Shown here: piece after piece, positions 8,304-15,681 of the stretch
Numbering within the stretch: the stretch's first letter is position 1
How the letters are laid out: each line of letters begins with the position of its first letter
Source: Billgrantia endophytica
Lineage (GTDB): Bacteria > Pseudomonadota > Gammaproteobacteria > Pseudomonadales > Halomonadaceae
DNA length: 64,000 bases
Assembly (NCBI RefSeq): GCF_002879615.1
Contig: NZ_PNRF01000046.1
Span: 18,558 to 82,557, forward strand
Direction: 5' to 3'
Made by a program: the position numbers and the translations under genes
The notes under the pieces: generated by a model
Seen by the model: the letters and a program-made list of their open reading frames with translations, nothing else
Databases searched by the model: none
What the model was told of the DNA's origin: nothing

Positions 8304-8393
8304 GTACTGGCCTCTGGGCTTGTTGTCATAGCAATCGTGTGACGCGGTATCGTTGCTGTCAGAGCTGTCTTGCCACTCTTCTGAATAGATGCA

Positions 8394-8411
8394 GTTGACG
8401 TAAGCGTCAAC
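8394..8411. promoter_or_regulatory. Palindrome GTTGACG-TAAG-CGTCAAC, possible LiuR-like operator
   Basis: A perfect 7-bp inverted repeat with a 4-base spacer lies 91 bp upstream of the acyl-CoA ligase start. It resembles operators of MerR-family LiuR regulators of branched-chain amino acid catabolism. No LiuR gene is in the window, so the assignment is tentative. Confidence 0.4.
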
Positions 8412-8415
8412 CTAG

Positions 8416-8425
8416 CAAGCGCTTG
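8416..8425. promoter_or_regulatory. Palindrome CAAGCGCTTG upstream of the acyl-CoA ligase
   Basis: This is the second exact copy of the 10-bp palindrome at 5618-5627. It is adjacent to the palindrome at 8394-8411 and 74 bp from the 3' end of the TetR gene. Confidence 0.45.
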
Positions 8426-8498
8426 GTACACGCTAGAAGCAAAGCCGCCGCAGAGCAACCCCCGGGCCGGCCTGAGGGGCTATACCTTGGTCGACCTC

Positions 8499-9086
8499 TT
8501 ATCGGCCAGCGTGAGAGGAAGGGGTAATCATGGCTATCAATTCATGGGCCAGGTCCTCGGGCTTGCGGGGGCCCTCGGGGTCGTACCAGCGTACCGTCCA
8601 GTTGAGCGCGCCCATGACGAAGCGTGAGACCAGGAAACGATCGCCGTGGATCAGGCCGGCATCCAGCGCCTCGTCGATGACCTGCTCCCACAGCGCCTCG
8701 TAGGCGTCGCGCAAATGGCTGAGGTGATCACGAGCCGCCGCACCCAGCCGCCGCCATTCATACAGGGCGACCACATGGGCGTTGCGGTCGGTCAACAGGG
8801 TTTCGAGATGGGCGCACGCCATGGCGTGCAGCCGTGCCTCGGCGGTGTCGCCACATTCCTCGAGAGCGTGACGGGCAATGGTGAGCGCATTCTGGGTACC
8901 CTCCTCGATGACCGCTGCCAGAATTTCCTGCTTGTCGCGGAAATGATGAAACAGGCTACCGGACTTGATGCCCATCTCCTGGGCCAGCATGCGTACCGTT
9001 GTCCGATCGAAGCCCTCCTGAACGAACAGTTGGGCGGCCAACCGGGTCAACTCCTTGCGACGTGGGGACTCGTTAACGACATTCAT
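8499..9086 (-). CDS. TetR family transcriptional regulator
   Basis: The 195-residue protein has the TetR N-terminal DNA-binding domain: LTRLAAQLFVQEGFDRTTVRMLAQEMGIKSGSLFHHFRDKQEIL at about residues 13-56. It is followed by an all-helical ligand domain ending in RWYDPEGPRKPEDLA, a C-terminal pattern seen in TetR regulators of acyl-CoA metabolism. The ATG at 9086 (MNVVNESPRRKEL) is preferred over a start at 9164, which would run through the divergent promoter. It is divergent from a thiolase gene and upstream of an acyl-CoA ligase, so it likely senses an acyl-CoA and represses this oxidation block. Confidence 0.88.
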   Translation of the reverse strand: MNVVNESPRRKELTRLAAQLFVQEGFDRTTVRMLAQEMGIKSGSLFHHFRDKQEILAAVIEEGTQNALTIARHALEECGDTAEARLHAMACAHLETLLTDRNAHVVALYEWRRLGAAARDHLSHLRDAYEALWEQVIDEALDAGLIHGDRFLVSRFVMGALNWTVRWYDPEGPRKPEDLAHELIAMITPSSHAGR

Positions 9087-9098
9087 CGGGTTTACACT

Positions 9099-9106
9099 AG
9101 CGCTTG
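9099..9106. promoter_or_regulatory. AGCGCTTG element in the TetR/thiolase divergent promoter region
   Basis: It matches 8 of the 10 bases of the CAAGCGCTTG palindrome found at 5618 and 8416. It sits between the TetR start (9086) and the thiolase start (9216), where an autoregulatory operator would be expected. Confidence 0.35.
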
Positions 9107-9215
9107 CTTGGTTGACCTTGAGAAAAGCACAGGCCCGCCGACAGGTCAACGCGCCAAGATCCACACTCGCCCAACCATTCCGTCAGACCGCCGGACCACT
9201 TCGGGAGATATGCAT

Positions 9216-10403
9216 ATGAGCAGCCCCACCGATATCGTCTTTCTCTCCGCAGCGCGTACCCCAATGGGTGGCATGCTGGGGAGCCTGTCCAGCATGACCG
9301 CCCCCGAGCTGGCCGCCACCGCCATTCGTGCCGCCATCGAGCGTGCCGGCATCCAGCCCTCCGTCATCGACGAGGGCATCATGGGCTGCGTGCTGCCCGG
9401 CGGGGTCAAGCAAGGCCCGGCCCGTCAGGCGATGCGCCAGGGCGGCATCCCGGATGGTATTGGCGCCACCACCATCAACAAGCTGTGCGGTTCGGGCATG
9501 AAGGCCACGATGCTGGCTCACGACCTGATCCGTGCCGGTAGCGGCGACGTGATCCTCGCTGGCGGCATGGAATCCATGTCCAATGCTCCGCACGTGCTGA
9601 CCAAGGCGCGCACCGGTTACCGCCTGGGCCATGGTGAACTCAAGGACCACATGTTCCTCGATGGCCTGGAGGATGCCGAGACCGGCAAGCTGATGGGTGT
9701 CTTCGCCCAGGATGTCGCCAGCTCCCGTGACTACAGTCGCGAGCGGCTGGATGACTTCGCCATTGCCTCGCTGGAGCGGGCCATGGAAGCCACCAATGCC
9801 GGCCACCTGGACGCCGAGATGGCCCCGGTCACCGTCACCAGCCGCCAGGGCGAAACCGTGGTCGCGCATGACGAGCAGCCCTTCCAGGCCAAGCTCGACA
9901 AGATCCGCGGTCTGCGTCCGGCCTTCGCCAAGGACGGCACCATCACCGCCGCCAACTCCAGCTCCATCTCCGACGGCGCCTCGGCGCTGATCCTGTCGAG
10001 TCAGGCGGCGGCGGACAAGCATGGCATCAAGCCACTGGCGCGGATGCTGGGCCACAGCACCCACTCCCGGCACCCCAGCGAATTCACCATCGCCCCGGTG
10101 GGCGCCATCGACAAGCTGATGAAGACGCTCGGCTGGGGCGTGGCCGATGTCGACCTGTTCGAGATCAACGAAGCCTTCGCCGTGGTCACTCTGCTGGCCA
10201 TGGACGGGCTCGACATCCCCCATGACAAGGTCAACGTCTTCGGCGGCGCCTGCGCCCAGGGCCACCCCATCGGCTCCACCGGCTCACGCATCATTGCCAC
10301 CTTGATCCACGCCCTGCGCACCAAAGGCGGCAAGCGCGGCATCGCCAGCCTGTGCATCGGCGGCGGCGAGGCCACCGCGGTGGCGATCGAGCTGATCGAC
10401 TGA
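9216..10403 (+). CDS. Acetyl-CoA C-acyltransferase (thiolase)
   Basis: The 395-residue thiolase has the acyl-accepting Cys91 in NKLCGSGMKA, GGMESMS near 120, FEINEAFAV near 310, the histidine in GHPIGSTGSR and the second catalytic cysteine in LCIGGGEATA. It cleaves 3-ketoacyl-CoA with CoA, or condenses two acetyl-CoA. The usual GGAIALGHP stretch is GGACAQGHP here. The ATG at 9216 is favoured over the one at 9210 because GGGAG lies 8 bases upstream. It is divergent from the TetR regulator and completes the activation-dehydrogenation-oxidation-thiolysis set encoded at 3723-8303; no enoyl-CoA hydratase gene is seen in this block. Confidence 0.92.
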   Translation: MSSPTDIVFLSAARTPMGGMLGSLSSMTAPELAATAIRAAIERAGIQPSVIDEGIMGCVLPGGVKQGPARQAMRQGGIPDGIGATTINKLCGSGMKATMLAHDLIRAGSGDVILAGGMESMSNAPHVLTKARTGYRLGHGELKDHMFLDGLEDAETGKLMGVFAQDVASSRDYSRERLDDFAIASLERAMEATNAGHLDAEMAPVTVTSRQGETVVAHDEQPFQAKLDKIRGLRPAFAKDGTITAANSSSISDGASALILSSQAAADKHGIKPLARMLGHSTHSRHPSEFTIAPVGAIDKLMKTLGWGVADVDLFEINEAFAVVTLLAMDGLDIPHDKVNVFGGACAQGHPIGSTGSRIIATLIHALRTKGGKRGIASLCIGGGEATAVAIELID

Positions 10404-10436
10404 GGCATCGGCCTGGGGGTCACTCACCCGGGCAAG

Positions 10437-10480
10437 ACGAACAGGAGCCAGTTGGCCGAAGCCTCCAGCTCCTGCTTCGT
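10437..10480. terminator. Imperfect hairpin between convergent thiolase and fetB genes
   Basis: ACGAACAGGAGC (10437-10448) pairs with GCTCCTGcTTCGT (10468-10480) around a 19-base loop with one bulge. It lies between two convergent stop codons. There is no clear T-tract, so terminator function is uncertain. Confidence 0.4.
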
Positions 10481-10507
10481 TCCGTATGATCGCCCTGGCG
10501 CGGTTGC

Positions 10508-11311
10508 TCACGGGCGCGGCGTCGACAGGCGGTCCAGCCTGAGCCGCTCGCGGGAATCGAATAGCCTTCGGCTGCCCACCGCCACCGCCGCCAGGGTACC
10601 GAAGCCGGTACCCAGGGTGATGCTGAGCATCACCAGAATCTGGTACTTCACCGCCAGGGCCGGGGAGGTGCCAGCCAGTATCTGGCCGGTCATCATGCCC
10701 GGCAGGCTGACGACTCCGGCAGCGGCCATGGCGTTGATCATCGGCATCAGGCCGCTGCGCATCGCCTCGCGGCGGATGTCACCGATCGCCAACTGCCAGG
10801 GCTCGCCGAGCATCAGTCGGTTCTCGATCACCGCCCGCTGCCGCCAGGCGGTATCGGTGAGCCGATCCAGCGCCAGGGCCACCCCGGTCATGGTGTTGCC
10901 GAGCATCATCCCCAGCAGGGGAATCGCATACTGTGGCCGATACCAGGGCTCCGGGCCGATGATCACCGTCAACGCCAGCACGGTGACGGTGAACGACGAC
11001 AGGAACATCGACAGGGTGCCGATGCCGAAGGTCCAGCCGCCCAGCAAGCGGCGCTTCTGCCGCGCCATCACCTCACGCCCGGCGATCAACAGCATGGCCA
11101 ACGCCATCAACGCAACCCAGACGAGGCGTTCGGCGGCGAACAGCGCTTCCAGCACAAGGCCGATCAGAGACAGTTGGACGACGGTTCGCAGGGCGGCGAC
11201 CAACAGGCTACGGCTCATGCCCAGTTGCATCACGGCGGTGCACCCGGCCAGAACGACGACCATTGAGGCCGCGAGCGCCAACTGCCACCAGGAGAGTTCG
11301 ATCACGTTCAT
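10508..11311 (-). CDS. fetB: FetB-type ABC permease (UPF0014), metal export
   Basis: The 267-residue integral membrane protein has about seven hydrophobic segments and the UPF0014 hallmarks: LRTVVQLSLIG near 41-51, GMMLGNTMTGVALALDRL near 135-152, LALGEPWQ-like LMLGEPWQLA, and LPGMMTGQILAG.SP near 204-218. FetB pairs with FetA; in Escherichia coli the pair exports iron and protects against oxidative stress. It overlaps fetA by an ATGA junction (11308-11311), so the two are translationally coupled. The exported substrate here is inferred from the family. Confidence 0.9.
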   Translation of the reverse strand: MNVIELSWWQLALAASMVVVLAGCTAVMQLGMSRSLLVAALRTVVQLSLIGLVLEALFAAERLVWVALMALAMLLIAGREVMARQKRRLLGGWTFGIGTLSMFLSSFTVTVLALTVIIGPEPWYRPQYAIPLLGMMLGNTMTGVALALDRLTDTAWRQRAVIENRLMLGEPWQLAIGDIRREAMRSGLMPMINAMAAAGVVSLPGMMTGQILAGTSPALAVKYQILVMLSITLGTGFGTLAAVAVGSRRLFDSRERLRLDRLSTPRP

Positions 11312-11919
11312 GCCATCGCCTCCTCCACCAGCCGGCTGCCGTCGATACGCAGATGACGATCCGCGACCCGTGCGATTTGCCCCTTGTCATGGGCCACCCA
11401 GAGCACCGGCCGGCCAAGGATACGCACCTTCGTCAGCAACCAGGTCTCGACCCGTTGGGTGGTGGCTTCGTCGAGGTTGGCGGTGGGCTCGTCCAGCAGC
11501 AGGACAGCGGGCTGACGACCGAGGCCGCGCAGCAGCGCCAGCCGCTGCTTTTCTCCCGACGAGAGCCGGCCGACCTGCCACGACATCACCTCAGGCTCGA
11601 GGCCGAGCGACTCGAGATCGTCGTCGTCAATCCGCTCGGGAAAGTGCTCGTCCACCCGGTCGGCCCACCACTGGCTTTCCGCGGGAACCAGCATCACCTG
11701 ACGCCGCCAGCGATGGGCTGGCGTATCCGACTGGGCCTGGCCACCCAGCCATACCTCTCCCTCATGGGGCTCGAGGTCGGCAACGGCTCTCAGCAGGCGG
11801 CTCTTGCCCGAGCCACTGGCGCCGGATAAACAGACGATCTCACCGGGACCGACGGCAAGGCCCACCTCGGCCAGCTCGCCGATGGCAACGCGGTCGAGCC
11901 GCAGACACTTGCGAGACAA
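11308..11919 (-). CDS. fetA: FetA-type ABC transporter ATP-binding protein (TTG start)
   Basis: The 203-residue ATPase has Walker A GASGSGKS at 33-40, the signature LSSGEKQRLALLRGL and Walker B VLLLDEPTANLD, with the His switch in WVAHDKGQ. It matches the short FetA group that partners with FetB. No ATG gives a sensible start: the TTG at 11919 has GGGGAGG five bases upstream and is taken as the start, while the in-frame extension to 11994 has no ribosome-binding site. The region upstream is shared with the divergent acr3 gene and holds a long palindrome at 12006-12029. Confidence 0.85.
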   Translation of the reverse strand: MSRKCLRLDRVAIGELAEVGLAVGPGEIVCLSGASGSGKSRLLRAVADLEPHEGEVWLGGQAQSDTPAHRWRRQVMLVPAESQWWADRVDEHFPERIDDDDLESLGLEPEVMSWQVGRLSSGEKQRLALLRGLGRQPAVLLLDEPTANLDEATTQRVETWLLTKVRILGRPVLWVAHDKGQIARVADRHLRIDGSRLVEEAMA

Positions 11920-12005
11920 GGGCGCCTCCCCGCTATGTGGAAAAGAGTTACAGTGGCGCGGACTCGAAAGGCTGGCAGGTCGACACCATTCCACCTCTCG
12001 ATTGT

Positions 12006-12029
12006 ATATATATGGAAATCCATATATAT
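12006..12029. promoter_or_regulatory. 24-bp palindrome, probable ArsR operator
   Basis: A perfect 11-bp inverted repeat (arm ATATATATGGA) is separated by AA. It is AT-rich in a GC-rich genome and centred about 85 bp upstream of acr3 and 98 bp upstream of fetA. ArsR/SmtB regulators bind imperfect AT-rich inverted repeats in such positions, and an arsR gene is located at 14492-14839. Confidence 0.6.
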
Positions 12030-12101
12030 TGGATCACCAGGCCTAGGTTACGCCACCGATTCTATCTTCAATCACTTCCTTCTTACCCTTCGGATAACGA
12101 A

Positions 12102-13187
12102 ATGACGTCACATCAGGACACCCAAGCGCCTTCGCCAACCGAAGGCATGGGCCTGTTCGAACGCTATCTCTCCGTGTGGGTGGCACTGGCCATCGTGGCC
12201 GGTGTGCTGCTAGGCCAGGTTTCCCCGGCGGTGCCCGAAACCCTCTCGCGCTTCGAAGTCGCCCAGGTATCGATACCGGTGGCGATCCTGATCTGGGCGA
12301 TGATTTTCCCGATGATGGCGCAGATCGACTTCGCCGCCGTGCTCGGCGTGCGCCGCCAGCCCAAGGGACTCGTCATCACTACCACGGTGAACTGGCTGAT
12401 CAAGCCCTTCACCATGTTCGCCATCGCCTGGTTCTTCCTGATGGTGCTGTTCCGCCCGCTGATTCCCGAACCGCTGGCAAGCCAGTATCTGGCCGGGGCG
12501 ATCCTGCTCGGTGCCGCACCCTGCACCGCCATGGTCTTCGTGTGGAGCTACCTGACCCGAGGAGATGCCGCCTATACCCTGGTGCAGGTGGCGCTCAACG
12601 ATTTGATCATGCTGTTCGCCTTCGCCCCCATCGTCGTGCTCCTGCTTGGCATCTCCAACATCCAGGTGCCCTGGGATACCGTGGCACTCTCGGTCTTTCT
12701 CTACATCGTCATCCCTCTCGCGGCCGGCTACCTGACGAGGCGTACCCTGATCGCCCGGCGCGGTATCGAGTGGTATGACAACGTCTTCATGAAGCGGGTC
12801 GGACCGATCACTCCCATCGGCCTTATCATCACCTTGGTGCTGCTGTTCGCCTTTCAGGGCGATGTCATACTCAACAACCCGCTGCACATCGTGCTGATCG
12901 CCATTCCGCTGATTATCCAGACCGTGCTGATCTTCTTCATTGCCTATGGCTGGGCCAAGGCCTGGAAGGTACCGCACAACGTGGCCGCTCCCGGCGCCAT
13001 GATCGGCGCCAGCAACTTCTTCGAGCTGGCGGTGGCCGCTGCCATCGCGCTGTTCGGCCTGCAGTCCGGCGCGGCGCTGGCCACCGTGGTGGGGGTGCTG
13101 GTGGAGGTACCGCTGATGCTGGCCCTGGTGCGCATCGCCAACAAGACCCGCCACCATTTCCCGGCCCCCAGCGAGGCCAGGGGTTGA
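12102..13187 (+). CDS. Acr3-type arsenite efflux permease
   Basis: This 361-residue membrane protein has about ten transmembrane segments and the Acr3 signature around the conserved cysteine, GAAPCTAMVFVWSYLTRGD, plus VALNDLIMLFAFAPIV, and GASNFFELAVAAAIALFG near the C-terminus. Acr3 exports arsenite (and often antimonite) using the proton gradient. The ATG at 12102 begins MTSHQDTQ; an upstream open frame of 550 codons is antisense to fetAB and was rejected. No arsC reductase is seen nearby, but an arsR gene lies two genes downstream. The palindrome at 12006-12029 is its likely operator. Confidence 0.92.
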   Translation: MTSHQDTQAPSPTEGMGLFERYLSVWVALAIVAGVLLGQVSPAVPETLSRFEVAQVSIPVAILIWAMIFPMMAQIDFAAVLGVRRQPKGLVITTTVNWLIKPFTMFAIAWFFLMVLFRPLIPEPLASQYLAGAILLGAAPCTAMVFVWSYLTRGDAAYTLVQVALNDLIMLFAFAPIVVLLLGISNIQVPWDTVALSVFLYIVIPLAAGYLTRRTLIARRGIEWYDNVFMKRVGPITPIGLIITLVLLFAFQGDVILNNPLHIVLIAIPLIIQTVLIFFIAYGWAKAWKVPHNVAAPGAMIGASNFFELAVAAAIALFGLQSGAALATVVGVLVEVPLMLALVRIANKTRHHFPAPSEARG

Positions 13188-13237
13188 ATCATGGCCATTG
13201 AGTGCAGGAGCGACTAGCCGAAACTCCCGCTTGCCTT

Positions 13238-13256
13238 GTCGCCCCGCTGGGGCGAC
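13238..13256 (+). other. Perfect hairpin just upstream of the MFS start codon
   Basis: GTCGCCCC and GGGGCGAC form an 8-bp GC-rich stem with a GCT loop, ending 9 bases before the ATG at 13266. No T-tract follows. It occupies the place of the ribosome-binding site, so it may dampen or gate translation. Confidence 0.5.
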
Positions 13257-13265
13257 GATCCGGCA

Positions 13266-14468
13266 ATGAACAAGAACTCCTTTTGGCAACGCCATCCCCT
13301 GGCCATCATCGTCTTGGCCCAGCTATGCGGCACGTCACTCTGGTTCAGCGTCAACGGCGTTGGACTGTCTCTCTCGCATGATCTCGGTTTCTCCGAGGTC
13401 GACCTGGGGCGGCTGACGCTCGCCGTACAGGCGGGCTTCATCTGCGGCACCCTGTTCATCGCCACTACCGGGCTGGCCGACCGTTTCCACGCCAGCCGCA
13501 TCTTTGCGGCCTCGTGTCTGTTGGGGGCGCTGATCAACGCCGGCTTCATACTGACTGCAGCACACTTGCCCCTGGCGTTGCTGCTGCGCTTCGCCACCGG
13601 GCTGTGCCTGGCCGGCATCTACCCACTGGGCATGAAGCTGGTGATCGGCTGGACACCCAAGCACACCGGGGCCGCGCTCTCCTGGCTGGTAGGCATGCTG
13701 ACCCTGGGCACTGCCCTGCCACATCTCTTGCGGGGGAGCACCCTGGGCATGCCATGGGAGTGGCCGCTGCTTGGCGCCTCGATGCTCGCGTTGCTGGGTG
13801 GCGCCATGGTCCACGCCTTGGGTGACGGCCCCCACCTACCGCCGCCGGCTGGCAGGGTACGCCTGGCCGAAGGCCTGGCAGCCCTGGGAGAGGGGCGTTT
13901 TCGCGCCGTGGCCGGCGGTTATTTCGGCCACTGCTGGGAGCTCTACGCCTTCTGGATGCTCACGCCGTTCCTGGTCTATCGCGAAATCGAACGGCTGGCG
14001 GCCTCCACCGATCTGGTGGCCTGGCTCTCGTTCGGCATCATTGCGCTAGGGCTGGTGGGCTGTGTCGGCGGCGGCCTGGTGAGTCGGCGCCTGGGCAGCC
14101 TATGGGTGGCGCGCTGGGCGCTGATGGCTTCCGGCGCGATCTGCCTGGCCTACCCACTGCTGGCCTGGGCGCCGCCCGGTTTATTGCTGATCTTACTGGC
14201 CTTCTGGGGGCTGACGGTGATTGCCGACTCTCCGCAGTTCTCCGCCTTGGCCGCCGAGACGGCACCGCGTGAACGCGTCGGCTCGACCCTGGCAGTGATG
14301 AACGCAGTGGGCTTTGCCCTGACGATTCCCGCCATTTCGCTGACGACTTCGCTCTGGGCAATGCAGGGAACCTGGGTGCTGTGGTGGCTACTGCCGGGGC
14401 CGATTCTTGGGCTGTGGGCGTTACGCAGGCTAGCCAATCCGGTGCCCGCACCGCTACGACAGGAATGA
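13266..14468 (+). CDS. Major facilitator superfamily transporter
   Basis: The 400-residue protein has twelve predicted membrane segments and MFS-type features: LCGTSLWFSVNGV in helix 1, GLADRFHASRIF in the loop between helices 2 and 3, and a repeat-like GGLVSRRLGSLWVARW in the second half. The substrate is unknown. It lies 78 bp downstream of acr3 on the same strand and converges with arsR, so co-regulation with arsenic efflux is possible but unproven. The start at 13266 lacks a clear Shine-Dalgarno sequence and is preceded by a stable hairpin; a TTG at 13236 is an alternative start. Confidence 0.85.
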   Translation: MNKNSFWQRHPLAIIVLAQLCGTSLWFSVNGVGLSLSHDLGFSEVDLGRLTLAVQAGFICGTLFIATTGLADRFHASRIFAASCLLGALINAGFILTAAHLPLALLLRFATGLCLAGIYPLGMKLVIGWTPKHTGAALSWLVGMLTLGTALPHLLRGSTLGMPWEWPLLGASMLALLGGAMVHALGDGPHLPPPAGRVRLAEGLAALGEGRFRAVAGGYFGHCWELYAFWMLTPFLVYREIERLAASTDLVAWLSFGIIALGLVGCVGGGLVSRRLGSLWVARWALMASGAICLAYPLLAWAPPGLLLILLAFWGLTVIADSPQFSALAAETAPRERVGSTLAVMNAVGFALTIPAISLTTSLWAMQGTWVLWWLLPGPILGLWALRRLANPVPAPLRQE

Positions 14469-14491
14469 GACCAGCGGCAGCCAGCTACCGT

Positions 14492-14839
14492 TCAGCAGAG
14501 TACGGCACGCCGCTCCGGACGATTGCCCATGCCTTGCAGACGCGCTTGCAGGGTATCCAGGCGAGAGGCCTCGCCAGCTTCTGCGGCATCGAGTGTGGCC
14601 ACTACCCAAGAAGCCAGACCATCGGCCAGTCGATAGTATACCCACTGGCCATCGCGGCGATCCTGCAACAGCCCATATTCACGCAGCTGGGCCAGGTGCC
14701 GCGACACCTTGGGTTGGGATTGCCCGAGGGCATGGGTCATCTCGCAAACGCAAAGTTCCGTTTCGCGACGGATCAATAATGTCACGGTCAGGCGCGTCTC
14801 ATCGCCAAGACACTTGAACAGACGGGATGCCTCAATCAT
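14492..14839 (-). CDS. arsR: ArsR family arsenic-responsive repressor
   Basis: This 115-residue winged-helix protein starts MIEASRLFKCLGDETRL, the typical ArsR N-terminus. Its metal-binding box ELCVCEMTHALGQSQPKVSRHLAQL places Cys30 and Cys32 at the start of the recognition region, as in the classical As(III)-binding ArsR proteins. A wing DRRDGQWVYYRL follows. The ATG at 14839 has AAGGAAAG about 7 bases upstream; a further ATG at 14863 lacks one. It probably represses acr3 through the palindrome at 12006-12029 and is unusual in being transcribed convergently with the efflux genes instead of heading their operon. Confidence 0.92.
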   Translation of the reverse strand: MIEASRLFKCLGDETRLTVTLLIRRETELCVCEMTHALGQSQPKVSRHLAQLREYGLLQDRRDGQWVYYRLADGLASWVVATLDAAEAGEASRLDTLQARLQGMGNRPERRAVLC

Positions 14840-14946
14840 GGGTAAGGCTTTCCTTGATGCCATCAAGACAAGAACAGATTCTCATGATACCGAAACCATG
14901 GCTCGGATGGGCAGTGGCACCATCCTGGCCGGATGGAAGCGCGCCA

Positions 14947-15681
14947 TCAGATCAACAGGCCCAGTGCCGCCAGGGTACACAGCGACAGCGATGCCCCCTG
15001 CAAGACGTGCCGGTCGAGTCGATGGGCGATACGATCGGCCAATGCATTTCCCACGAGTACCGCCGGCAGGAGCGTGACCGCCAGCACCAGGTGCCAGGTC
15101 CCCACCTGACCCGCGATCGCCAAGGTAGCCAGCGTCAGCAATGACGTGATGATGAAGAAGGCGGACAGGTTACCGCGCAGGCGGTCCGGCGAAAGCCCAT
15201 GCAACAGTAGAACCAAGGGCGGCCCCCCGATGGCGGCCACGGTGCCGAAGATGCCTGACAGTACCCCCGCGCCAAACAGGGTGGCGCGGTTGACCGGCAG
15301 GCGGCATCGACACAAGGTCACTGCCACGGCAAACAGTACGCTGGCGGCTATCAGCTTCTCCAGCACCACCATGGGGGCGGTCAGCAGCAGCCACAGGCCC
15401 AACCCGTTACCGGGCAGCCGTCCCACCAGTGCCATGCCTATCTCGCCGATACGTACCTCATGACGATAGTGGCGCACCATCAACAGTGACACCATGAACC
15501 CGAACAGCACCAGGATGACCGGCACCAGACGCGGCTCCAGCATCAGCAGCAGCGGCGCTCCTATCACTGCCAGTCCGAAACCGGTGGCTCGCTGCACGAA
15601 AGCACCCAGCATCAATACCAGCGCACAACCCAGCCACACCACCAGGTCCATGTCGATCCATGCCAACAGCGCGTCAGGCAT
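14947..15681 (-). CDS. TauE/SafE family sulfite/anion exporter
   Basis: The 244-residue integral membrane protein has about eight transmembrane segments and the family's duplicated motif: GAFVQRATGFGLAVIGAPLLLML in the first half and GVLSGIFGTVAAIGGPPLVLLL in the second. Members move small organic sulfonates, sulfite or related anions outward. It overlaps the upstream MFS gene by 8 bp, so they form a two-gene operon. The substrate is not determined by the sequence. Confidence 0.9.
   Translation of the reverse strand: MPDALLAWIDMDLVVWLGCALVLMLGAFVQRATGFGLAVIGAPLLLMLEPRLVPVILVLFGFMVSLLMVRHYRHEVRIGEIGMALVGRLPGNGLGLWLLLTAPMVVLEKLIAASVLFAVAVTLCRCRLPVNRATLFGAGVLSGIFGTVAAIGGPPLVLLLHGLSPDRLRGNLSAFFIITSLLTLATLAIAGQVGTWHLVLAVTLLPAVLVGNALADRIAHRLDRHVLQGASLSLCTLAALGLLI

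Noticed and set aside
6585..8342. Plus-strand 585-codon open frame
   Set aside because: It is the complement of the acyl-CoA ligase; the translation is rich in His, Gly and Gln without family motifs, as expected of a GC-rich shadow.
10452..12101. Long plus-strand open frame running into the start of acr3
   Set aside because: It is the antisense of fetB and fetA, has a basic low-complexity translation, and the Acr3 family start is at 12102.
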